Origin: Ignatzschineria sp.
GTDB lineage: Bacteria; Pseudomonadota; Gammaproteobacteria; Cardiobacteriales; Wohlfahrtiimonadaceae
Reading direction: 5' to 3'
Length of the DNA stretch: 11,544 bases
Assembly (NCBI GenBank): GCA_030151245.1
Contig: JASLEF010000061.1
Location: 1-11,544, forward strand
The notes under the pieces are model-generated. The model saw only the letters and a program-made list of their open reading frames with translations. It ran no database searches and had not been told where the DNA came from. Of the stretch, positions 1-5,597 are shown one piece after another; the stretch's first letter is position 1; each line of letters starts with the position of its first letter. A program made the position numbers and the translations under genes.

Positions 1-599
1 GGCAGTTTAGAAGCAATCGATAATTGACCGATCATTTCAGATAATGGATCGATTAATGCATCAATCTTCTTCTCTAAAATCGGACAGCGATGCATATCGA
101 CGATATAAGGCGTTAAGCGCTCTCTAAACCCTACAAGTACGCGTTCTTTTGCCGGCACATGTTTCACACCTAAACGCGCTTTAAAGCGGTAATGCTGAGA
201 ATCACCACGAAGATTCGGCAGATGTTGATACTCTGTTAATCCTGCTTGGCGGGCAAGATTGGTTTTCAGCTGTTCTGATTTAAAATCAATCTGACGATCT
301 GCATCTAAATGCTGTAAACGGCAACCACCACAAACACCGTAAACATCACAAAATGGTGCTACTCGATCAGGAGATGCCACAAGCACTTCCGTCGCTTGCG
401 CCTCATCATACTCTTTTTTAACCTTCGTGTAATTTGCAACAACTTCCTCGTTAGGAAGGGCGCCATCTACGAAAATCACTTTCTCTTCAACCTTCGCAAC
501 TCCGCGACCATCATGCGCTAAATCACGAATCATTACTGTAATAGGTTCAGATGGAACGCGATTGCGTCTTCCTCTTCCTCGTCTAGGTCCTCTGCTCAC
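1..599 (-). CDS. rlmD: 23S rRNA (uracil(1939)-C(5))-methyltransferase RlmD, N-terminal part, cut by window edge
   Basis: RlmD (RumA) uses S-adenosylmethionine to make m5U at position 1939 of 23S rRNA in the cytoplasm. The 199 visible residues show an Arg/Gly-rich basic N-terminus (residues 1-14), a TRAM-type beta-barrel RNA-binding region (about 17-75), and the [4Fe-4S] ligand pattern C84-x5-C90-x2-C93 in the context YGVCGGCRLQH. The fourth cysteine is C172 in DMHRCPILE. This arrangement is diagnostic of RlmD. The start is a GTG at 599-597, chosen because GAGG (608-605) lies at good Shine-Dalgarno distance and no in-frame ATG or TTG lies close upstream. The catalytic SAM-binding domain lies beyond position 1. 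The gene is divergent from the YkgJ-like gene across a 206-nt spacer. The family call is firm; downstream integrity cannot be judged. Confidence 0.93.
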   Translation of the reverse strand, partial: MSRGPRRGRGRRNRVPSEPITVMIRDLAHDGRGVAKVEEKVIFVDGALPNEEVVANYTKVKKEYDEAQATEVLVASPDRVAPFCDVYGVCGGCRLQHLDADRQIDFKSEQLKTNLARQAGLTEYQHLPNLRGDSQHYRFKARLGVKHVPAKERVLVGFRERLTPYIVDMHRCPILEKKIDALIDPLSEMIGQLSIASKL

Positions 600-662
600 A
601 ACTACCTCATATATACTATTTTTTTGCAATATAGAAGTTTATCACATCCCTTGAAAAACAAG

Positions 663-683
663 AAAAGTCCGACCGGTTCTTTT
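663..683. promoter_or_regulatory. Imperfect inverted repeat in the rlmD / ykgJ-like divergent spacer
   Basis: The spacer 600-805 must hold both divergent promoters. It contains AAAAG-T-CCG-AC-CGG-TT-CTTTT, an imperfect 21-nt dyad with a GC-rich core in AT-rich surroundings. It could be an operator or simply a small hairpin. A weak plus-strand promoter-like pair (TTAACC, 17 nt, GATAAT) lies downstream of it, around 701-729. No function is claimed. Confidence 0.25.
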
Positions 684-805
684 TGCAAAACAGATGCTTA
701 TTTAACCTTTATCACCTCTAACGGGATAATAATATTTATTCATCAAGATATTACGTTAAAATAATAGATCATCCATTTTTACTTTTATGATTCAAAGCGC
801 AAACT

Positions 806-1141
806 ATGACCACATCACCAGAGAATCTTTTCTTTCCTTGCACAAGCTGCGGCGCCTGCTGTAAATATCTACATCTTGCCGAAGAGTTGCAAGAGTTTGA
901 TCGTGGCGATGGAGTATGTATCCACTTAGATGAAGTCACTAATCGTTGCGGCATTTATGAAAATCGCCCGGATATCTGTAACATTCAAACACAATATCAA
1001 CGTCATTATCGTGATACCCCATGGAGTGAATTTGTCGCTGAAAACCTACAAATCTGTGAAGCCCTTCAGCTAGATCAACAAGCAAAAACACGATTTGCAG
1101 AAAGTAACGCAAAGATCGAACGCCAAACACAAAAGGGATAA
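806..1141 (+). CDS. YkgJ-family cysteine-cluster (CxxCxxCC) protein
   Basis: A 111-residue cytoplasmic protein without signal peptide or membrane segment. It has the signature C12-x2-C15-x2-C18-C19 in PCTSCGACC, followed by C38, C48 and C58 in the typical spacing (GVCIHL, NRCGIY, RPDIC) and C84 near the end. This is the pattern of the YkgJ / UPF0153 putative zinc- or iron-chelating family (CxxCxxCC domain, PF03692 type). The length suits the short members of this family. The biochemical role is not established; a metal or Fe-S binding role is inferred from the cysteines. The ATG at 806 has only a weak purine-rich stretch (AAAGCGC) upstream. The ATG at 787 is out of frame. No clear terminator follows; the next DNA is a dispersed repeat copy starting 10 nt after the stop. 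The neighbour rlmD is divergent and probably unrelated in function. Confidence 0.85.
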   Translation: MTTSPENLFFPCTSCGACCKYLHLAEELQEFDRGDGVCIHLDEVTNRCGIYENRPDICNIQTQYQRHYRDTPWSEFVAENLQICEALQLDQQAKTRFAESNAKIERQTQKG

Positions 1142-1150
1142 TTTATCGGA

Positions 1151-1213
1151 CTTATCAAGATTCAACCATTGCCGGAGCCAATATCCCGTATCTTTGTTAT
1201 TTGCATGCTGGCA
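1151..1213 (+). repeat. 63-nt dispersed repeat, copy A
   Basis: Begins CTTATCAAGATTC and ends TGCATGCTGGCA. It aligns without gaps to copy B at 1421-1483 (about nine differences in 63) and to the last 63 nt of each complete array unit at 10771-10833, 11039-11101 and 11306-11368. Conserved blocks are CCATyGCCGGAG near the left third and TGCATGCyGGCA at the right end. GCCGG at the left can pair with CCGGC at the right in the better-preserved copies, so the element can form a loop closed by GC pairs. In copy A the right-hand word is CTGGC, which weakens the pairing. It looks like a small interspersed REP/MITE-like element. Confidence 0.75.
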
Positions 1214-1420
1214 AGAGAATCAGCATCGATTTCATTTAGACATTTAAATTATAATAAATAAAGAAAACCCATCTAAGCATTAGATCGATTACTCTCCTTC
1301 ATCTCTGAAAACGTCATTCTCCCTGTTGCCGTGGTTCAGCTATAAAAGGAGCTCAGACGTTACACCGGCAACCGTAAAATCCCTCTAACTCCACTTCCTT
1401 TTCGGATACAATCAATCGTA

Positions 1421-1483
1421 CTTATTAGGGTTCAGCCATCGCCGGAGTCAATATCCCGTATCTCTGTTATATGCATGCCGGCA
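1421..1483 (+). repeat. 63-nt dispersed repeat, copy B
   Basis: Same element as at 1151-1213, in the same orientation, 270 nt downstream, which matches the period of the right-hand array. It begins CTTATTAGGGTTC, contains CCATCGCCGGAGT and ends TGCATGCCGGCA, so it is closer to the array version than copy A is. The 270-nt spacing to copy A suggests this region is an eroded two-unit remnant of the same array, although the intervening 207 nt is no longer clearly similar. Confidence 0.78.
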
Positions 1484-1688
1484 TATTCCTGCATTTCGGT
1501 GCTACTTGATAGTAAAATTGGCTCAAAAGAAGCTAACTCAAATGCCGGGGCATCAGCTATGAGAAGCAAGGAATGAGTTCTATCCGGCATCTTGCAAGTC
1601 TGTTTAAGACACTCTTTTATCAATTAATGCGAAGCTGAGGTGAATATTCGTGTTCTTTCTAAAACCCCGCCCCTAACTTTTCTCCAGA

Positions 1689-1726
1689 CAAAAGAAAAAC
1701 CCTTAGTCCGTTTGAACTAAGGGTTC
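1689..1726 (-). terminator. Intrinsic terminator after the 5S rRNA
   Basis: Read on the minus strand: AACCCTTAGT (1725-1716), an 8-nt loop (1715-1708), ACTAAGGGTT (1707-1698), then a T-rich run (complement of AAAGAAAAA, 1691-1699). This is a perfect 10-bp stem with a U-tract, directly downstream of the 5S gene. No other terminator is evident between the adhesin stop and here, so it may also end fimbrial transcripts that read through. Confidence 0.9.
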
Positions 1727-1736
1727 TCTAGATGAA

Positions 1737-1856
1737 GCCCTGGGGGTGACCTACTCTCACATGGGATCTCCCACACTACCATCGGCGCTACTACGTTTCA
1801 CTTCTGAGTTCGGGATGGGATCAGGTGGTACCATAGTGCTATTTTTCAAGCAAAGC
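1737..1856 (-). rRNA. rrf: 5S ribosomal RNA, isolated copy with degenerate helix I
   Basis: On the minus strand the sequence matches the universal 5S core: ACCACCTGATCCCAT, CCGAACTCAGAAGTGAAAC, AGCGCCGATGGTAGTGTGGG and GTGAGAGTAGG, in the right order and spacing, 120 nt in total. The ends are set by pairing GCTTTG (1856-1851) with CAGGGC (1742-1737), which includes two G-U pairs. Inside that, the 5' strand (CTTGAAAAATAGC) does not pair with the 3' strand (GGTCACCCC), whereas a normal gammaproteobacterial 5S would continue the helix. No 23S rRNA end is visible upstream; the fimbrial adhesin ends 153 nt away. It may be a functional extra copy, a 5'-damaged pseudogene or an assembly junction. 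Confidence 0.85.
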
Positions 1857-2009
1857 TGGTTTATCCAGAAGTCATTCATTTGAAACCTCCCCCACTCATC
1901 TATAAGCTCATTGAATTTGTGCCGTTTTGTAACAAAAAATATCTCTTTGTATATATTTTATAAAAAACTCCAAGAAAAGAAACAAGACAATCATATTTCA
2001 TCTAATCTC

Positions 2010-3131
2010 TTAATACTCTATTCTTACCTTTGTCCTAATAGTAAAACTGCCCGGCGTAAGTTTTTTATTCCCATCTTGCTTAATAATAGCTCTATATCCA
2101 AGCATCAAAATATTTTCGGCCTTTCTAAGCTCAAAAGGTCTTGGCTGAGAAAAAGTAACGGCTCTTCCATTTTCTTCAATGCCAAATAAAAGCCCATTAT
2201 TTAAAGCAACATCCTGCCCATTAGCTATCACTCCCCCACCATTACTGACACTTTCTAACGTAAATGTTAACTTTCCAGGAATGGCATCATCACAATATTC
2301 TATAGCTTTATCTCTCGACACCTTATCCCGTAATATATTAATTTTAAAATCTCTGATCAAACGACGATTACTAGCAACTTGATCTTGAGAGATGCTATTA
2401 AAATTAATTTCTTCTGGCGTATATACTTTTAGCCCAGCAGGAATACACTCAGGTTCATACCCTGGTGGGGGGGGCTCCCACCCCTCAGGAGGACCAACCT
2501 CCGGTGACCCAAAGTATCCATAGACAACATATGAATATAAGGACATATTAATGCTCCCACCACTAATTCTCACTAGTGGCTGACGCACACTTCTTATAAA
2601 TCCAGGAGGTCTTAAGTTAGAAGGAGGATTATTTGATTGTTGGGTAATACTTATTCGAAGCCTCCTCTGAGCTGGGATATTGCTAACAGAAATTATATTA
2701 CCTCCTCCACTGGCCTCTTTTAATAAAATCATACCAGACCCTCGGTGAGCATTATCCAATGTGACACTGACAGTATAACTTCCATTTCCTCCTAAGTATT
2801 GATCATTATAATAATAGAGATTATGTATTGCATAAGAGTCTTTATGAAGCGGGTTTGCATTCTCTACCGCTATATTAATATTTGAGCGACGCCGGCAATC
2901 TATATCTAACGAATTGGTATGATTCCTAGTAACTCCTGCATTAATCAATAACCAGTTAGATGCAAACATATCTGCCTCCCCCGTATTGGGTAGTGGCGGC
3001 CGCCCAAACTGATCAGGAGAAAACTTACAAGTAGCTTCACTCTCCACCCCAGAAAATAATAAAAAACCCATAAGTACTAACAATGCTTGTTTGTACTTTA
3101 CTTGAGAATAGCATTGTTGTAATTTTCTCAT
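2010..3131 (-). CDS. Two-domain fimbrial tip adhesin (chaperone-usher pathway)
   Basis: Predicted 373-residue secreted protein, last gene of the fimbrial operon. Residues 1-33 form a signal peptide (hydrophobic stretch ALLVLMGFLLFSGV). An N-terminal receptor-binding-like domain (about 34-208, with C35 and C79) is followed by a proline-rich linker (about 209-228, GPPEGWEPPPPGYEPE). A C-terminal pilin domain follows (229-373) with the pair C229/C280 and the terminal beta-strand ending in TKVRIEY, the tail that chaperone and usher donate between subunits. This architecture is that of tip adhesins such as FimH, PapG or MrpH. The binding domain is not recognisable in detail, so the ligand is unknown. 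The ATG at 3131 is preferred over an in-frame ATG at 3170 inside the chaperone gene because AGGA lies 9-10 nt upstream and a signal peptide follows. A run of eight C encodes part of the linker. Confidence 0.82.
   Translation of the reverse strand: MRKLQQCYSQVKYKQALLVLMGFLLFSGVESEATCKFSPDQFGRPPLPNTGEADMFASNWLLINAGVTRNHTNSLDIDCRRRSNINIAVENANPLHKDSYAIHNLYYYNDQYLGGNGSYTVSVTLDNAHRGSGMILLKEASGGGNIISVSNIPAQRRLRISITQQSNNPPSNLRPPGFIRSVRQPLVRISGGSINMSLYSYVVYGYFGSPEVGPPEGWEPPPPGYEPECIPAGLKVYTPEEINFNSISQDQVASNRRLIRDFKINILRDKVSRDKAIEYCDDAIPGKLTFTLESVSNGGGVIANGQDVALNNGLLFGIEENGRAVTFSQPRPFELRKAENILMLGYRAIIKQDGNKKLTPGSFTIRTKVRIEY
2467..2474 (-). repeat. Homopolymer C8 (minus strand) in the adhesin linker
   Basis: The plus strand shows eight consecutive G. 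In the coding strand this is GAG-CCC-CCC-CCA, giving E-P-P-P in the linker at about residues 219-222. A gain or loss of one base would separate the binding domain from the pilin domain that anchors it, so this is a candidate slipped-strand phase-variation site. Confidence 0.6.
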
Positions 3132-3145
3132 AATATTCTGTCCTT

Positions 3146-3883
3146 TTATTTTGCTGGATTTAATTGGCAAGGAGTGTTGCTCCCATCACATGAATATTCT
3201 CGTAGAGTTTTTTTTCCAATATCTGTCGTATACAAAATTGTAAACTTCTTTCCGAGTGCTACAGCCATATTCTCTGTGCTATAAGGCTTCACCAACAATT
3301 CTTCAGTAGTCGTCAATTTACTGGCGTCCTTCTCTCCCCATCCAGAAACATAACCTCCAATAGATAGATAATAAGGCGTAGGATTTTCAATGATTAATTG
3401 CTGATTATTTTGCTTAATTATCGCATCATTAATCCAACCATTGTCCCGCTGATAAGTTTGCAATCCTACTGGTCGATAAAAAAGCTTAATATGATACTGA
3501 AAAAACATTTGAACCATCGCCTCTGCATCAACATCTGTTTTGGGTGGTACTCCCAATAAATTAAAATAAAATAGCGTCTCTCGATCTTTTGCTAAAGAGG
3601 ATTCATCACCAATACTTGAAATTCTAACCTGATGAGATCCTTTCGCCTCTATCCGTTGCAGAAATGGTAAGGCAACAATTGGGAAATCGACTCTATTGTC
3701 TAATTCGTCTTCTATCCAAATCTGGGCTAAATAAGGTTTTACGGTATCATGATTACGTATCACCACTGATTTTGAAGTTGCTTTACTTCGATCAAATACT
3801 ATTCGCTGCGCATCTACAGATACGTGTGCTAATGCGATGCTTAGAAGATAAATAGTCGTGATGGCAAACATTCTTAGTACCAT
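3146..3883 (-). CDS. Periplasmic fimbrial chaperone 2 (PapD-like, adhesin-proximal)
   Basis: A 245-residue PapD/FimC-family chaperone that caps pilus subunits in the periplasm and hands them to the usher. It has a signal peptide (about 1-25, ending VSVDA), then the first immunoglobulin-like domain with the conserved basic residue in QRIVFDRSKA. Next are PYLAQIWIEDE, the KDRETLFYFNLLGVPPK motif and the IKLFYRP strand whose Lys anchors the subunit C-terminus. The second domain includes NPTPYYLSIGG and a C-terminal cysteine pair (YSCDGSNTPC). The ATG at 3883 is fixed by a run of seven G ending 5 nt upstream. It begins 40 nt after the parvulin gene and stops 14 nt before the adhesin start, so it is probably translated as a pair with the adhesin. 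It is clearly paralogous to chaperone 1 (shared PYLAQ-WIED, ESLF/ETLF and KLFYRP blocks), yet well diverged. Confidence 0.92.
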   Translation of the reverse strand: MVLRMFAITTIYLLSIALAHVSVDAQRIVFDRSKATSKSVVIRNHDTVKPYLAQIWIEDELDNRVDFPIVALPFLQRIEAKGSHQVRISSIGDESSLAKDRETLFYFNLLGVPPKTDVDAEAMVQMFFQYHIKLFYRPVGLQTYQRDNGWINDAIIKQNNQQLIIENPTPYYLSIGGYVSGWGEKDASKLTTTEELLVKPYSTENMAVALGKKFTILYTTDIGKKTLREYSCDGSNTPCQLNPAK

Positions 3884-3888
3884 AAAGT

Positions 3889-3895
3889 CCCCCCC
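3889..3895 (-). promoter_or_regulatory. G7 tract forming the Shine-Dalgarno of chaperone 2
   Basis: On the minus strand AAAAAGGGGGGG is followed by ACTTT and ATG at 3883. The homopolymer is the only ribosome binding site. A change in its length would alter both pairing and spacing, so chaperone-2 translation could be tuned by slippage. That is inference. Confidence 0.5.
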
Positions 3896-3923
3896 TTTTT
3901 AGTAGATCCCTCTAATGCTATAT

Positions 3924-4799
3924 TTATAACGATTTTTCCAACTCAAATACCATATTGACTCTTATCTCTGGTAAAAAAGTATCATAGTAATAATGAGAGA
4001 TATAACCCGCCCGTTGCGCTTCACTCAAGTCAGAGAATGGTATAAATTCTTGTTCTCTCTGATCATGTAAATACACAATGTGATAACCATAATTTGTCAC
4101 AATTATTTGAGGGAGAATATCACCAACCTGCAATGATGCCACCGCCACAAAACGAGGTTGCTCTCTTAAATTAACCCAACCAATATCTTTTACCAGCTCT
4201 CTTCTAGCCTCATCCTTTCTAGCTTCTGCCAATAGCTCCAAAAAACTTTTCTGCCCACTGTTAATCTGCTCAAAAACTTTTAAAGCCTCATCTTGAGCAT
4301 TAAAAGCGATCTGATAAAGCTCATATTCTTGCGCTTCCGGACTGTTTTTATCTGCCAAATAATATTCCTCGATCTTCTTTAGTAATGCTGGGTTATTATG
4401 GACCTGATCACGATAATATTCTTCCGCTAACATCAAAAGCTCTATATATTTCACTCGATCTCTAAATACTTTTTTTTGATCCAACCCAGCAGATTTCGCT
4501 GCTTCTGCTAATTGTAAATATGATCCGTAATCCGTGACTAACTGCCGTGCGACGGCTTCATGCACCACACTATCGATCTCAAACTGCTGAGTTAAGGCAA
4601 CAAAGCTCTGTAACGAATCTTTAGTAATCTCAATATCATCAATATAAGCAACTACTTCTGGAAAAATGTACTCATCTTCACCTCGAAGCTCAGGTGCAAC
4701 ATCACCTACTAACATTGATGCCCATACAAAATTCAGGGGAGATGCCATAATCCAAAAAAAACTAAAATAACGTAATATTTTTCTTATTACATACACCAT
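3924..4799 (-). CDS. Periplasmic parvulin-type (SurA/PpiC-like) protein in the fimbrial operon
   Basis: Predicted 291 residues. A signal peptide or N-terminal anchor (1-27, aromatic-hydrophobic, ending FVWAS) is followed by a helical chaperone-like region (about 45-155). A parvulin domain (about 158-248) has ELYQIAF as its first strand, LLAEARKDE, KDIGWV, QPRFVAVASLQVGDI, and TNYGYHIVYL as its last strand. Parvulins are peptidyl-prolyl cis-trans isomerases. The usual histidine of the first strand (xHIL) is Gln163 here, while His240 of the last strand is kept, so catalysis may be lost and a chaperone role retained. An open frame extends upstream to 4907, but the ATG at 4799 is chosen because GAGGG (4809-4805) lies 5 nt before it and a signal peptide follows. 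It starts 89 nt after chaperone 1, the largest gap after the pilin-usher spacer. SurA is known to be needed for E. coli usher and pilus assembly; a dedicated helper here is inferred. Confidence 0.8.
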   Translation of the reverse strand: MVYVIRKILRYFSFFWIMASPLNFVWASMLVGDVAPELRGEDEYIFPEVVAYIDDIEITKDSLQSFVALTQQFEIDSVVHEAVARQLVTDYGSYLQLAEAAKSAGLDQKKVFRDRVKYIELLMLAEEYYRDQVHNNPALLKKIEEYYLADKNSPEAQEYELYQIAFNAQDEALKVFEQINSGQKSFLELLAEARKDEARRELVKDIGWVNLREQPRFVAVASLQVGDILPQIIVTNYGYHIVYLHDQREQEFIPFSDLSEAQRAGYISHYYYDTFLPEIRVNMVFELEKSL

Positions 4800-4888
4800 G
4801 TACGCCCTCATTCGTTTTATATAAAGTGATGACTTCAAGACCCAATGTTTAATTGTAAATATCTCAACAGTAGTTTTACAATGAGTCA

Positions 4889-5590
4889 TTAATCCATTAA
4901 CTGACAACTACTACCTGAACATTGGTATTTAAGCTTTACACTTCCACCATGATCCCCCATGAAGTAAAGCGTAAAATTATTACCCATATTCATATTAAAT
5001 TTCTCAGTAGCAAATGGCTTAATTACTCGATCCCCACCTTTGAGCTTTCCATTACTACTATTGGAGTAGCCCATAAATACCATATGATAAGGTGTCGGAT
5101 TTTTAAACGAAATACCATTACCTGACTTCTCAATGATCGCTTCATATAACCAGCCATCTGGACGATTATATTTCGGTAAACCTTTAGGTCTGTAAAACAA
5201 CTTTAAATCGGAAGTAATAACGATCACCATCTCATTATTACCCTCATTACTTTTCGGTGGCATCCCCAACACTTTAAAAGAGAACAAGGATTCTTGATCC
5301 TGCTTTAGATTATTTTGGTTACCGATTAAAGAAACTCGAATTTGCTTCTCTTGTCTTCCTTCTAAACGTTGAAGTGCTGGTTGCGCGACTAAAGGCGTAA
5401 TCATTTTTACCCCATTCTCATCCTCGATCCAAGCTTGCGCTAAGTAAGGATGACGCGCATGACTATTTGAAACGACTATCGATTGCGAATCACCTTTTGA
5501 TGCATCCAAAATAATGCGCGTCTTATCAAAGTTTAACTGTCCAAAAGCCACATTTAATAAAGAGAACGATAAAATCATCCATTTTTTCAT
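4889..5590 (-). CDS. Periplasmic fimbrial chaperone 1 (PapD-like, usher-proximal)
   Basis: A 233-residue PapD/FimC-family chaperone. It has a signal peptide (MKKWMILSFSLLNVAFG), then LNFDKTRIILDASKGD with the conserved Arg, PYLAQAWIEDENG, the QDQESLFSFKVLGMPPK motif and LKLFYRP with the anchoring Lys. The second domain has NPTPYHMVFMG and the C-terminal cysteine pair YQCSGSSC. The short loop between the last two strands of domain 1 is of the FGS type. The open frame reaches back to 5650 inside the usher, but the ATG at 5590 gives a proper signal peptide and lies 7 nt after the usher stop. The Shine-Dalgarno (GGAA) overlaps the usher stop codon, and a run of seven A separates it from the start, which suggests translational coupling. 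It probably serves the shaft pilin, though this cannot be proved from sequence. Confidence 0.92.
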   Translation of the reverse strand: MKKWMILSFSLLNVAFGQLNFDKTRIILDASKGDSQSIVVSNSHARHPYLAQAWIEDENGVKMITPLVAQPALQRLEGRQEKQIRVSLIGNQNNLKQDQESLFSFKVLGMPPKSNEGNNEMVIVITSDLKLFYRPKGLPKYNRPDGWLYEAIIEKSGNGISFKNPTPYHMVFMGYSNSSNGKLKGGDRVIKPFATEKFNMNMGNNFTLYFMGDHGGSVKLKYQCSGSSCQLMD

Positions 5591-5597
5591 AGTTTTT

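Larger units (their letters stand above)
1142..1688. other. Gene-free stretch with dispersed-repeat copies
   Basis: About 550 nt between the YkgJ-like gene and the 5S terminator. It holds two 63-nt repeat copies (1151-1213 and 1421-1483) and scattered CCGG-containing words (for example ATGCCGGGGCATCAGC near 1541) that resemble parts of the large array at the right end. An open frame on the minus strand (1432-1623) overlaps the second repeat copy. It has no recognisable domain and no convincing ribosome binding site, so it is not called a gene. Confidence 0.6.

Noticed and set aside
1432..1623. 63-codon open frame on the minus strand in the 1142-1690 gap
   Set aside because: It overlaps dispersed-repeat copy B, has no ribosome binding site worth naming and no recognisable domain; probably a chance frame through repeat DNA.
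1911..2189. 92-codon plus-strand open frame over the 3' end of the adhesin
   Set aside because: Antisense to a well-supported gene, low-complexity composition, no domain and no good ribosome binding site.
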